A stretch of 64,000 nt of DNA. Origin: Actinophytocola sp036378875 (lineage in GTDB: Bacteria; Actinomycetota; Actinomycetes; Mycobacteriales; Pseudonocardiaceae). The stretch covers positions 62,001 through 126,000 of the forward strand of contig NZ_DASUVO010000003.1 of assembly GCF_036378875.1 (NCBI RefSeq), in the 5' to 3' direction. Positions 25,885 through 33,868 of the stretch are shown here, one piece after another (the first letter of the stretch is position 1; the number at the start of each line of letters is the position of its first letter). Under the pieces are notes generated by a model. It saw nothing but the letters and a program-made list of their open reading frames with translations, ran no database searches and had not been told where the DNA came from. The position numbers and the translations under genes were made by a program.

Positions 25885-26585
25885 AACGCGCAGAGGGCGG
25901 CGACCTCGTCCGGATCGGTCTCGAAATGGTCGTGGCCGGCGGGCACGCCGACCCCCGCGTACGACACCTCGCCGCCCGGCGCCGTCCCGACCGGGCGGCG
26001 CGGGGCAGCGTGCAGGTCACGCACCCCGGTCGCCGCGAGGACCCGCGCGGCGTTGGCGGCCCGCACCCCACCGCACGCCATCACCTCAACCGCGGTGCGG
26101 GCCGCCAGGTCCTTGATGAGGGGCGCGCCGTCGAGAGCGGACCGGCACCGGCCGGAGGTCAACACCCGGGTGAACCCCAGCGCGGCGATCCGGTCCAGCG
26201 CGCGACGGGAGTCGGCGCTGACGTCGATGGCCCGGTGAAAGGTGGTGTGCATGCCCTCGGCGGCCTCGACGAACGCGGCACAGTGGTCGTCGACCGCACC
26301 TTCCTCGGTCAACGCGCCGACGACGACCCCGGCCGCCCCATGCTCCCGGGCGACGGCGATATCGCGGACGATGAGCCCCATCTCGTCCCGGCTGTAGACG
26401 AACCCTCCAGGCCGAGGCCGAACAAGGACGTGCACCTCGGCAATCTCCGCAGCGGCCTCGATGAGCCCCACGCTGGGCGTGAGTCCGCCATCGGACAGCC
26501 CGGCACACAACTCCACCCGAGCCGCGCCAGCGGCGACGGCAACCCGCACACCCCACAACGACTCGACACTGATCTCCACCCGCAC
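25872..26585 (-). CDS. cutC: CutC family protein (copper homeostasis annotation)
   Basis: A 237-residue TIM-barrel protein. The start VRVEISVESLWGVRVAVAAGAARVELCAGLSDGGLTPS contains the conserved ELCA-L-GG-TPS block; VHVLVRPRPGGFVYS, TFHRAID (with the conserved His-Arg) and LTSGR are further CutC marks. CutC was linked to copper tolerance in E. coli but its biochemical role remains unclear. GTG at 26585 has GATACT 6 nt upstream, a weak leaderless promoter; an in-frame GTG two codons in is an alternative. Confidence 0.9.
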   Translation of the reverse strand: MRVEISVESLWGVRVAVAAGAARVELCAGLSDGGLTPSVGLIEAAAEIAEVHVLVRPRPGGFVYSRDEMGLIVRDIAVAREHGAAGVVVGALTEEGAVDDHCAAFVEAAEGMHTTFHRAIDVSADSRRALDRIAALGFTRVLTSGRCRSALDGAPLIKDLAARTAVEVMACGGVRAANAARVLAATGVRDLHAAPRRPVGTAPGGEVSYAGVGVPAGHDHFETDPDEVAALCAFQTE

Positions 26586-26683
26586 CCCCCGAGTATCGCG
26601 GGTCTACCTGCGACGTTCTGGGCTGTGATGCAGGTCATAGGTGGAGGAGAACCTGGGTGGGGGTGGGTGGCGTCTAGCCGGGC

Positions 26684-27211
26684 ATGCGTGACGAGGAGGA
26701 GCTTGTTCGCCTGGTCGCTGGGGGTGATCGGGCGGCGTTCGAGCAGTTGTACCGGCAGACGGCGCCCTGGCTGGCGGTCCGGTTGCGGCGCCGCTGCGCG
26801 GACGAGCAGATCGTCGCCGAGGTCATGCAGGAGACCTTTCTGGCGGTGTGGCGGGCGGCGGACAGGTTCGCCGGCGCGGCGGTGAGTGGTTCCGCGGTGG
26901 GGTGGCTGTGGACGATCGCGACGCGCCGCCTGGTGGACGCGTTTCGCCGGCGTGCTCGCGACGCCGCCCCGTTGTCCGCCGCGGAACCGGTCGTACCCGC
27001 CGCGGAGGACGAGGCACTGTCCGATGTGGTCGGTGACGAGGTCGGGGTCGCGCTGGCGCGACTGGCGCCGGAACTGCGGCAGGTGCTACAGGCGATGGTG
27101 GTCGACGGCCTGACGGTCCGCGAGACGGCTGCCCTCCTGGGCGTCCCGGAGGGCACGGTCAAGACAAGGGCCCGCCGGGCCCGGCTGGCAATGCGGGAGG
27201 CGCTGTCATGA
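26684..27211 (+). CDS. ECF RNA polymerase sigma factor
   Basis: A 175-residue group-IV sigma factor. Region 2 covers about residues 10-85 (FEQLYRQTAPWLAVRL; QETFLAVWRAADRF; GWLWTIATRRLVDAFRRRARD) and region 4 about residues 115-172 (LAPELRQVLQAMVVDGLTVRETAALLGVPEGTVKTRARRARLAM). The last codons overlap the start of a membrane protein with a zinc anti-sigma motif (ATGA), so it is the first gene of a five-gene stress-type operon with an ABC transporter. It would direct polymerase to its own promoter; I see no clear repeated -35/-10 pair to name its target site. Confidence 0.92.
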   Translation: MRDEEELVRLVAGGDRAAFEQLYRQTAPWLAVRLRRRCADEQIVAEVMQETFLAVWRAADRFAGAAVSGSAVGWLWTIATRRLVDAFRRRARDAAPLSAAEPVVPAAEDEALSDVVGDEVGVALARLAPELRQVLQAMVVDGLTVRETAALLGVPEGTVKTRARRARLAMREALS

Positions 27212-27972
27212 GTTCGCATGTGTCCCCGAGGCTTCTCCGCCAGTACGCCGACGGAGAAGACCTTCCCGACAGCACGACATGGGCCGTCGACGTCCATCTC
27301 GAGTCCTGTGCGGACTGTCGGGCGCGGCTCGCGACGGAGGCGACTTCCGTGGCACCGCTCGTCGAGCAGGTCTGGGCCGGGATCGCGGCCGCGGAAACGG
27401 TGCCGGTACGCAGAGCACGCCGGCTCACCACCTGGGCGACGCCGACCATGGTGCCCTGGCTCGTGATGACCGTGCTGGTCACGCTGCTCGCGATCCTCAT
27501 CGACTGGCTCGTCGCGCCCCCGTACCCGTCGGTGGCCCTGCTGCTCGCACCCGTGACACCTGTCGCGGGGGTCGCGGCGGCATGGGCGCGCGGCCTCGAT
27601 CCCGCTCACGAACTGGTCACCGCCACGCCACGGGCCGGACTCCATCTCGTGCTGCGCCGCACGGTCGCGGTGCTCGCGGTCGTCATCCCGCTCCTCGCGG
27701 TCGCCACCTGGACGTCACCGATCCGCTGGCTGCTCCCCTGCCTCGCGTTCACCGTGGCGACGCTGGCGCTCGGCGGGTTCGTCGGGGTACGCCGGGCCGC
27801 GGCCGGACTCGTCACCGCGTGGACCGTGCTCGTCATCGGGCCCAGCCTCGTCACCGCGCGGCCGCCCGCCGTGCTCGAACCCACCGCGCTCGGGATCTGG
27901 GCCGCCGTGTTCGTGGTCGGCGCGCTCGTCCTCCGGCTGCGCGCCACCGTCTACACCCGACTGGAAAGCTGA
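27208..27972 (+). CDS. Multi-pass membrane anti-sigma factor with HxxxCxxC zinc motif
   Basis: A 254-residue partner of the preceding sigma factor. The cytoplasmic N-terminus (residues 1-65) has the ZAS pattern HLESCADC (H-x3-C-x2-C) after RLLRQYADGEDLPDSTTW, the part that binds sigma in zinc anti-sigma factors. Unlike the common single-helix type it has about six hydrophobic segments (from WLVMTVLVTLLAILIDWLVA near 75 to IWAAVFVVGALVL near 235), so the sensing unit is membrane-embedded rather than a large external domain. ATG overlaps the sigma stop. What it senses is unknown; the downstream ABC transporter suggests a membrane-active compound or lipid stress (inference). Confidence 0.82.
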   Translation: MSSHVSPRLLRQYADGEDLPDSTTWAVDVHLESCADCRARLATEATSVAPLVEQVWAGIAAAETVPVRRARRLTTWATPTMVPWLVMTVLVTLLAILIDWLVAPPYPSVALLLAPVTPVAGVAAAWARGLDPAHELVTATPRAGLHLVLRRTVAVLAVVIPLLAVATWTSPIRWLLPCLAFTVATLALGGFVGVRRAAAGLVTAWTVLVIGPSLVTARPPAVLEPTALGIWAAVFVVGALVLRLRATVYTRLES

Positions 27973-27986
27973 TGGGAGACAACAGC

Positions 27987-28763
27987 ATGCCGCGAATCGT
28001 CAGTGCGGCCGAGATCGCTCCGACGACCTACCCGTTCGAGATCCACGCCACGGAACTGCGGGTGCGTGCCGGCCGGCGGATGGCGGTGGACGGCGTCGAC
28101 CTCGCGCTCACCACCGGCGTGCACGGCCTGCTCGGTCCCAACGGTGCTGGCAAGACCACGCTGATCCGCGCGCTCGCCACCGTGTTGCGACCCTCGGGCG
28201 GCACACTGGCGCTGCTCGGCGGCGCCAAGCAGCGGGACGTGCGTCGCCGGCTGGGCTACCTGCCACAGGAGTTCGGCTTCTACCGCCGGTTCACCGTGCG
28301 CGAGTTCGTCGAGTACGTGGCGTGGCTCAAGGAGATGCCGAAAGCCGAGATCCCCGGCGCGGTGCAGCGTGCGATCGAGCGGGTCGGGCTCGCCGGCCGG
28401 GCCGACGCCAAGCTGAAAACGTTGTCCGGCGGCATGATCCGCCGCGCCGGACTCGCACAGGCGCTCGTCAACGACCCGGCGATCCTGCTGCTCGACGAGC
28501 CGACGGCCGGGCTGGATCCCGCACAGCGCATGCAGTTCCGGCAGTTGCTGCGGGAGCTCGACGACACATGTGTCGTGGTGTCCACGCACCTGGTCGAGGA
28601 CGTTGCCGCCGCCTGCACCGACGTCGTGCTGATCGACGAGGGCAGGGTCGTGTTCCAGGGCCCGACCGCGAAACTGGCCGCGGCCGGTTCCGAAGAGGAC
28701 GCCGGCGACAGCCCCATGGAACGTGGCTACTCCGCTTTGCTGGCACGAGGAGCGGGTCGATGA
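27987..28763 (+). CDS. ABC transporter ATP-binding protein
   Basis: A 258-residue ATPase of the ABC-2/drug-exporter class: Walker A LLGPNGAGKTT near residue 45, Q-loop LPQEFGFYRRFTVREFVEYVAWLK, signature TLSGGMIRRAGLA near 145, Walker B AILLLDEPTAGLDP near 163 and switch His in VVSTHLVEDVAAAC. ATG at 27987 is preferred because GGGAGA lies 7 nt upstream; an ATG at 27972 overlaps the anti-sigma stop and is the alternative (5 residues longer). It would pair with the two following membrane genes. Confidence 0.9.
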   Translation: MPRIVSAAEIAPTTYPFEIHATELRVRAGRRMAVDGVDLALTTGVHGLLGPNGAGKTTLIRALATVLRPSGGTLALLGGAKQRDVRRRLGYLPQEFGFYRRFTVREFVEYVAWLKEMPKAEIPGAVQRAIERVGLAGRADAKLKTLSGGMIRRAGLAQALVNDPAILLLDEPTAGLDPAQRMQFRQLLRELDDTCVVVSTHLVEDVAAACTDVVLIDEGRVVFQGPTAKLAAAGSEEDAGDSPMERGYSALLARGAGR

Positions 28764-30037
28764 TCCTCCGCACGGAACTCCGCCGCTCGGCGGCGCCGGT
28801 GATCGGCATCGGCCTGCTGGTGTGCGCGCTGGCGCTCATCTACTCGCTGTCCGGGCCATGGTGGAAGGACACCGCGGCCTGGAACGAGCAGTGGACCGGC
28901 CTCGCGCAGTGGATGCGTTACCTCCTGTCGTTCCTGTGGCCGCTGGTGGCGGGTGCCGGTGTGTGGCAGGGCCTGCGGGACGCACGTTCGGGTGTGGACG
29001 AACTGTTCGCCACCACACCGAAAGCCGCCTGGCGGCGGGTACTGCCGCTCGCGGGCGCCGTGGCCCTCGCCGTGACCGCCGCGTGTGTCGTGCTGTTCGT
29101 GGTCGGCGGCGTGCAGGTGGCGCGGACCACGACCTACCACCACCTGAAATGGGTGCCGGTCGCCGGGGTCATGGTCCTGTCGCTGGTCGGCATTGCCTTG
29201 CTGGGCATGGGAATCGGCCGACTGTTGCCGTGGCTCGTCGTGCCGCCGGTGGTTGCTGTTGCCGCACTGGCCGCACAGGCCTCCAGCTTCATGGGCGGCG
29301 TGCCGTTGCTGCTGACGCCCACGTTCCAGACCTGGGACATCAACGTGTTCCGGACCGTGGCGGTGCCGGTGACGCTCACGCAGGTGCTGTGGTTCGCCGG
29401 GCTCGGGGCCGCGGGCTACTGCCTGCTGGTCGCCCGGAGGAAGATCGTCGCACTGGTGCCGTTGTTGCTGTCCGCCGCCGTGGCCGTACCCTTTCTGTCC
29501 AATGCGGACAAGACAGTGCCGGATCTCGACGCCCGGGCGCTGGTGTGCGACGAGAACGGGCCACGGGTGTGTATGACGCGGGCACACTCCGACGCCCTCC
29601 CGGCGGTCGTCGGCCCGGCACGGGAAGCTTTGGCACTGCTGGAAAAGCTGCCAGACCCACCGACCTCGGTCGTGGAACTGCCGCCGGACGGGGAGATCGG
29701 CCAGCTGCCGGCGGGCGCGACGCCACTGTTCCTGCTCCTACCAACGGAGAACCCCGAGGAGATCCGGTCGCTCGTCCTTGGTGGCATCGGCATGCCACCG
29801 TGCCCGACCGACACGAACGGGGACTTCCGCAAGCTCGGCACGGAGATCGTCGTCACGTCGTGGCTCATAGGAGAACTGGCGCCGCTACCCGGATACGACT
29901 ACGTGTGGGAGACCAAGCACAAGGAGATCAAGCAGGCGTGGCAGGAACTGCGGGCGCTGTCGCCGGACGAGCAGGCCGAGCAAGTGGCCGCATGGCGGAA
30001 CGCCACGCTCACCTGCGGGCACGAGCTGGCGCTGTGA
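28760..30037 (+). CDS. ABC transporter permease with extracytoplasmic C-terminal domain
   Basis: A 425-residue membrane protein. The first 250 residues hold about six helices (VIGIGLLVCALALIYSL; YLLSFLWPLVAGAGVW; VALAVTAACVVLFVVGGV; VMVLSLVGIALLGMG; LVVPPVVAVAALAAQ; VLWFAGLGAAGYCLLV; a further VPLLLSAAVAVPFL). The last 165 residues form a soluble, probably external domain with two Cys in LVCDENGPRVCM and another pair near PPCPTDTNG and LTCGHE, possibly disulphide-bonded. ATG overlaps the ATPase stop. Function is transport with the neighbouring ATPase; substrate unknown. Confidence 0.82.
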   Translation: MILRTELRRSAAPVIGIGLLVCALALIYSLSGPWWKDTAAWNEQWTGLAQWMRYLLSFLWPLVAGAGVWQGLRDARSGVDELFATTPKAAWRRVLPLAGAVALAVTAACVVLFVVGGVQVARTTTYHHLKWVPVAGVMVLSLVGIALLGMGIGRLLPWLVVPPVVAVAALAAQASSFMGGVPLLLTPTFQTWDINVFRTVAVPVTLTQVLWFAGLGAAGYCLLVARRKIVALVPLLLSAAVAVPFLSNADKTVPDLDARALVCDENGPRVCMTRAHSDALPAVVGPAREALALLEKLPDPPTSVVELPPDGEIGQLPAGATPLFLLLPTENPEEIRSLVLGGIGMPPCPTDTNGDFRKLGTEIVVTSWLIGELAPLPGYDYVWETKHKEIKQAWQELRALSPDEQAEQVAAWRNATLTCGHELAL

Positions 30038-30579
30038 AGTGGCTCGTGCTGTACCTGCGGTCGCGGCAGGTACTGGTCGGGGCCGCCACCGCGGTCGCCT
30101 GCGCTGCCGGCATCACCGCGCTGGCCAGTGAGTCCATGGTGACGTTGTTCACGGTGGCGGTGGTGACCAGCGTGGCCGCGACCGGTTTGGCCGGGCCCGA
30201 CCCCGCGCTGGAACGCACCGCGGCACTGGACTGGCGTCCGCGCCGGGTCGCGCACGTGGCGTTGATCGCGGTGGCGGCGGCTCTCCTGGGGACGATCGGC
30301 CCGGCGACGGAGACGGAAGTGTTGGTACGCAACGCGATCGGGCTCACGGGTCTGGCCGCGCTCGGTGTCACAGTGCTGGGCGGCGGCCTGGCGTGGTGCC
30401 TGCCGATGGTGTGGACGGTGGTGGCGCTGAGCGTGTCGATGGCGGGCAGACCGCCGGTGGCACCGCTCGTCACCTGGCCGCTCCAGCCCCCGGACACCAC
30501 GGCGGCAACGGTCGCGGCCGGCGGGCTGGGAATCGGCGGTCTGCTGGTCTACGCCGTGCGCGGACCTCGCACTCAGTAG
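30034..30579 (+). CDS. Small membrane protein, last gene of the sigma/ABC operon
   Basis: A 181-residue protein with about six hydrophobic helices (VLVGAATAVACAAGITALA; LFTVAVVTSVAATGLAG; VAHVALIAVAAALLGTIG; IGLTGLAALGVTVLGGGLAW; TVVALSVSMAG; TVAAGGLGIGGLLVYAV). GTG at 30034 overlaps the permease stop (GTGA), so it is tightly coupled and probably a second permease subunit. The cytoplasmic loop LDWRPRRVAH is the only charged stretch. Its 3' end overlaps the convergent AraC gene by 7 nt. No family recognised. Confidence 0.75.
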   Translation: MKWLVLYLRSRQVLVGAATAVACAAGITALASESMVTLFTVAVVTSVAATGLAGPDPALERTAALDWRPRRVAHVALIAVAAALLGTIGPATETEVLVRNAIGLTGLAALGVTVLGGGLAWCLPMVWTVVALSVSMAGRPPVAPLVTWPLQPPDTTAATVAAGGLGIGGLLVYAVRGPRTQ

Positions 30580-31316
30580 CGCTCGGCGTACCAGGTGGGC
30601 GTCTCCCCGAACATGTTCTTGAAGTCGCGGATGAAGTGGCCCTGGTCGGCGTAGCCCAGGTCCGCCGCGAGCGCCGCCCAGTCGACCGGCTCCTGGGCGG
30701 CCAACCGCTCGGTCACCCCGTGCAGGCGGTAGCGGCGTATCACCCACTTCGGCCCGATGCCGACGTACTCGGCGAACAGCCGCTGCAGCCCACGCACGCT
30801 GGTCCCCGTCACGTCCGCGAGTGTCTCGACCCTGGTCACCGTCGGATCGGTGGCAATCGTCTCGACGGCGTTGGCCGCCTCGTCCGCTCTCGGGTCCGGT
30901 GCCGGCAGGCGCGCCAGCAGGAACGCCTCGATCTCCGCCTTGTCGGGCCGCTCGGGCAGGTCGGTGCCGAACACCTCGGCGGCCGGCACGACCTTGTCGG
31001 TGATGGTCGAGACGGGCGCGCCGAGGAACGGCCTGAAGCAGCCGGGTCGGAACGCGACGCCGAACACGCCGGCGGCGCCCTCGAGCACCTTGATCTGGTA
31101 GCCGCTGACCACGCCGTTCACGTCCGCGCGGCCCTCGCCGAACGACAGGTGCACGTTCGGGTACGGCACGATCTTCTGGTGGTACGGCTCGGCGTAGTCC
31201 CAGTGCGCCTCCCAGTAGCGCGCCACCCACGGCGCCAGCTCCGGTGACGGCTCGTGGCGGTCGTGCCGCTGGTACCTGGTCCACGCGCCCCGCAGTTCGC
31301 GAGCGTCCCTCCCCAC
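30573..31316 (-). CDS. AraC-family regulator with N-terminal DUF6597-like domain
   Basis: A 247-residue regulator. Residues about 15-150 form the sensor-like domain common in this subfamily (ELAPWVARYWEAHWDYAEPYHQKIVPYPNVHLSFGEG; FGVAFRPGCFRPFLGAPVS). Residues about 165-245 form the AraC double helix-turn-helix (VTRVETLADVTGTSVRGLQRLFAEYVGIGPKWVIRRYRLHGV; LAADLGYADQGHFIRDFKNMFGETPTWY). GTG at 31316 is supported by TACACT (31328-31323) 6 nt upstream. It is divergent from a TIGR03086-type gene with 62 bp between, which it probably controls. Confidence 0.88.
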   Translation of the reverse strand: MGRDARELRGAWTRYQRHDRHEPSPELAPWVARYWEAHWDYAEPYHQKIVPYPNVHLSFGEGRADVNGVVSGYQIKVLEGAAGVFGVAFRPGCFRPFLGAPVSTITDKVVPAAEVFGTDLPERPDKAEIEAFLLARLPAPDPRADEAANAVETIATDPTVTRVETLADVTGTSVRGLQRLFAEYVGIGPKWVIRRYRLHGVTERLAAQEPVDWAALAADLGYADQGHFIRDFKNMFGETPTWYAERY

Positions 31317-31322
31317 TGCCCG

Positions 31323-31371
31323 AGTGTATGACGCGTTTGTTCAATACCGTCCGGCGCCGCGCCCCTAGGTT
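31323..31371. promoter_or_regulatory. Divergent leaderless promoters, araC-like gene and TIGR03086 gene
   Basis: Minus-strand TACACT (31328-31323) sits 6 nt before the AraC GTG; plus-strand TAGGTT (31366-31371) sits 7 nt before the ATG at 31379. Confidence 0.55.
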
Positions 31372-31378
31372 TGCCGGC

Positions 31379-31954
31379 ATGTCACATCTGTCCACAGCGG
31401 CCGACGCGATGGCCGCCGTTGTCCGCTCCATCACGCCCGACCAGCTCACGAACCCGACGCCGTGCACCGAGTACGACGTCCGGGCGCTGGTCAACCACCT
31501 GCTGTTCTGGGGTCCGTCGCTGGAGGGCGCCGGGCGCAAGGAGTCCGTTCCGCCACCGGCCACCGAGGTCGACCTGACGACCGGTGACTGGCGTGGCGAC
31601 CTGCTCGCACAGCTCGACCGCACCGCGCGGACGTGGGAGCCGGTGTCCGCCTGGGAGGGCACGACCTACATGGGCGGTCCGAACGAGATGCCCGCCGCGA
31701 TGATCGGCGACATGATCACCGGCGAGCTGGTCGTGCACGGATGGGACTTCGCGCAGGCCACCGGACAGCGGCTCGACCTGCCGGAAGACCTGCTCACCTA
31801 CCTGCTCGGCGCGGTCGCGGAGGGTGTGGAGCAGGGCCGCGCGATGGGTATCTACGGGCCGGAGGTGCCGGTGCCGGCCGACGCGCCGACGCTCGACCGG
31901 ATCCTCGGGATCACGGGCCGCGACCCGGCGTGGGTCAGTACGGTCACCGTATGA
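31379..31954 (+). CDS. TIGR03086-type DinB-fold metal-binding protein
   Basis: A 191-residue member of the mycothiol maleylpyruvate isomerase-like superfamily. The metal-binding helices are visible: PTPCTEYDVRALVNHLLFWGPSLEGAG (His near 41) and MITGELVVHGWDFAQATGQ (His near 122 and WD), the characteristic GELVVHGWDLA pattern of TIGR03086 proteins. Substrate unknown. ATG at 31379 follows TAGGTT by 7 nt. The stop overlaps the start of the helix-hairpin-helix gene (ATGA). Confidence 0.85.
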   Translation: MSHLSTAADAMAAVVRSITPDQLTNPTPCTEYDVRALVNHLLFWGPSLEGAGRKESVPPPATEVDLTTGDWRGDLLAQLDRTARTWEPVSAWEGTTYMGGPNEMPAAMIGDMITGELVVHGWDFAQATGQRLDLPEDLLTYLLGAVAEGVEQGRAMGIYGPEVPVPADAPTLDRILGITGRDPAWVSTVTV

Positions 31955-32154
31955 CCGAAACCCCGACGACGGAGTTCCCCCACGGGATCGGCAAGGTCGC
32001 CAACCGCGAGCTCGCGAGCCACGGGTACACGACCTACGACCAGCTGACCCGGGTGTCGGCGAAGGACCTGCTGAAGATCCACGGCGTCGGTCCGAAGGCG
32101 ATCCGGATCCTGGGTGAGGAACTGGCGTCGCGGGGACTCTCCTTCGCCGAATAG
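31951..32154 (+). CDS. Small helix-hairpin-helix protein
   Basis: A 67-residue protein. FPHGIGKVANRELASHGYTTYDQLTRVSAKDLLKIHGVGPKAIRILGEELASRG has the helix-hairpin-helix core KIHGVGPKAIRIL, as in RNA polymerase alpha C-termini and DNA-repair proteins. It is too small for an enzyme and may bind DNA or act as a partner. ATG overlaps the preceding stop. Followed by a gap with the ECF42-type promoter, so the operon ends here. Confidence 0.8.
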   Translation: MTETPTTEFPHGIGKVANRELASHGYTTYDQLTRVSAKDLLKIHGVGPKAIRILGEELASRGLSFAE

Positions 32155-32180
32155 TGACCTCGGTCACATTAGGCGGATGA

Positions 32181-32207
32181 TGTCGAGCTAGGCGGCCACG
32201 GTCTCGA
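32181..32207 (+). promoter_or_regulatory. ECF42-type promoter
   Basis: TGTCGA (32181-32186), 17-bp gap, CGAC (32204-32207). This matches the TGTCGA/-10 CGA pattern reported for ECF42 sigma factors, and the sigma gene lies one gene downstream, so the operon is probably autoregulated. Distance to the GTG at 32250 leaves a leader of about 35 nt with a GGAGGAG site. Confidence 0.7.
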
Positions 32208-32249
32208 CGTCCCGGCCGACAACACCGTCGAACGCGGAGGAGAACAGCC

Positions 32250-32660
32250 GTGAAGTACATGATCCTGCACTACGCGTCCCAGGCCGACTACGACGCGATG
32301 GGAGGAAAGGACACCCCGACCGGGCGGGCGTGGACCCCGGAAGAGGTCGGCGCGATGGGCGAGTTCATGGGCAAGTGGGTGAACGAGCTGGTGGAGTCCG
32401 GTGAGTTCGTCGCGGCGGAAGGGCTGGCCGCGCCGGTGCACACCCGGCGCGTCGGTGCCGGGAACGTGGTCACCGACGGCCCGTACGCGGAGACCGCGGA
32501 GGTGTTGGCCGGGTTCACGATCATCGACTGCGTGAGCTTCGACCGGGCCACCGAGATCGTCGCGAAACTGGACGACACGCCCGCGCCGGACCACGTGCGC
32601 GGCCGCGGCTTCGTCGATATCCGGCCGATCATGAGCAGCGTGGAGGAGCTGATGGCGTGA
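32250..32660 (+). CDS. YCII-related (DGPF) protein
   Basis: A 136-residue dimeric alpha-beta-barrel protein. VTDGPYAETAEVLAGFTIIDC contains the DGPY/F-x-E-x-KE-like signature that names the group; MKYMILHYASQADYD at the start and RPIM at the end fit the family. GTG at 32250 is preceded by GGAGGAG at 7 nt. Proteins of this kind are the constant partner of ECF42 sigma factors, and here too the sigma gene overlaps the stop (GTGA). Their chemistry is unclear; some are proposed to bind small molecules or to modulate sigma. Confidence 0.9.
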   Translation: MKYMILHYASQADYDAMGGKDTPTGRAWTPEEVGAMGEFMGKWVNELVESGEFVAAEGLAAPVHTRRVGAGNVVTDGPYAETAEVLAGFTIIDCVSFDRATEIVAKLDDTPAPDHVRGRGFVDIRPIMSSVEELMA

Positions 32661-33868
32661 CCGTGCGTGGTGAGGGCCTGCTGCGGGAGTTGGCGCCGCA
32701 GGTCCTCGGCGCGGTCGTGCGTCGCTACGGCCACTTCGACACCGCGGAGGACGCGGTGCAGGAGGCCATGATCGCGGCGGCGGCACAGTGGCCGCGCGAC
32801 GGCGTGCCGGACGACCCGAAGGCGTGGCTGATCGCGGTCGCGGCACGCCGACTCACCGACCTGCTGCGTGCCGAGCAGGCGAGGCGGCGCCGGGAGGAGA
32901 CATGGACGCTGCCGGCGACCGCGCCGTCCGCCGACGACCTGGGTGACGCCGACGACACGCTGATCCTGTTGTTCCTGTGCTGCCACCCCGCCCTGCCGCC
33001 CGAGCAGCAGATCGCGCTCACGCTGCGGTCGGTCGCCGGCCTCACCACCCAGGAGATCGCGCGGGCGTTCCTGGTGCCCGAACCGACGATGGGCCAGCGG
33101 ATCAGCAGGGCCAAGCAGCGGGTGAAGGCGAGCCGGGTGCCGTTCCGCCTGCCGGCGGACCGTGCGGAACGGCTGGCGGCTGTGCTGCGTGTGCTGTACC
33201 TGATCTTCACCGAGGGTTACGTGAGCACGGCCGGTCCGCGTGCCTACCGCGAGGAGCTGTCGACGGAGGCAATACGTCTGACCCGGATCGTGCACCGGCT
33301 GCTGCCCCGCGACGCCGACGTGGCGGGGCTGCTGGCACTGATGCTGCTGACCGACGCGCGCCGGGCTGCGCGTGTCGGCAAGGACGGCGCCCTGATACCG
33401 CTGGAGTCGCAGGACAGATCGCTGTGGCGGCAGGACATGATCGAGGAGGGCGTCGAACTGGTGACAGCGGCCCTGAAGATCGCGTCGGGCCCGTACCAGC
33501 TGCAGGCCGCGATCGCCGCCCTGCACGACGAGGCCCCGACGGCCGCCGACACGGACTGGCCGCAGATCGAGGCGCTGTACGAGGCGCTGCTGTCGATGGC
33601 ACCCAACCCGATGACAGCGCTCAACCACGCCGTGGCGGTGGCCATGGCCCGGGGACCGGAGCCGGCCCTCGCACTGGTCACGGCACTCGAGGAGGACAAG
33701 CGACTGGCCTCGCACCACCGTCTGCACGCGGTCCGCGCCCACCTGCTGGAGATGGCCGGCGACGTGCCGGGCGCGCTGGCCGCGTACCGCCTCGCGGCCC
33801 AGCACACCCGGTCACTGCCAGAACAGCGCTACCTGAACACGAAAGCAGCCACCCTCGCACTCGACTGA
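32657..33868 (+). CDS. ECF42-type sigma factor with C-terminal TPR-like extension
   Basis: A 403-residue sigma factor. Region 2 (about residues 5-75: DTAEDAVQEAMIAAAAQWPRDGVPDDPKAWLIAVAARRLTDLLR) and region 4 (about 105-160: LPPEQQIALTLRSVAGLTTQEIARAFLVPEPTMGQRISRAKQRVK) are followed by about 240 residues of helical repeats containing GYVSTAGPRAYREELSTEAIRLTRIVHRLLP and DWPQIEALYEALLSMAPNPMTALNHAVAVAMARGP, the extension that defines ECF42. In this group no anti-sigma factor is needed and the extension controls activity. The upstream TGTCGA promoter and the YCII partner complete the standard module. Confidence 0.92.
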   Translation: MTVRGEGLLRELAPQVLGAVVRRYGHFDTAEDAVQEAMIAAAAQWPRDGVPDDPKAWLIAVAARRLTDLLRAEQARRRREETWTLPATAPSADDLGDADDTLILLFLCCHPALPPEQQIALTLRSVAGLTTQEIARAFLVPEPTMGQRISRAKQRVKASRVPFRLPADRAERLAAVLRVLYLIFTEGYVSTAGPRAYREELSTEAIRLTRIVHRLLPRDADVAGLLALMLLTDARRAARVGKDGALIPLESQDRSLWRQDMIEEGVELVTAALKIASGPYQLQAAIAALHDEAPTAADTDWPQIEALYEALLSMAPNPMTALNHAVAVAMARGPEPALALVTALEEDKRLASHHRLHAVRAHLLEMAGDVPGALAAYRLAAQHTRSLPEQRYLNTKAATLALD

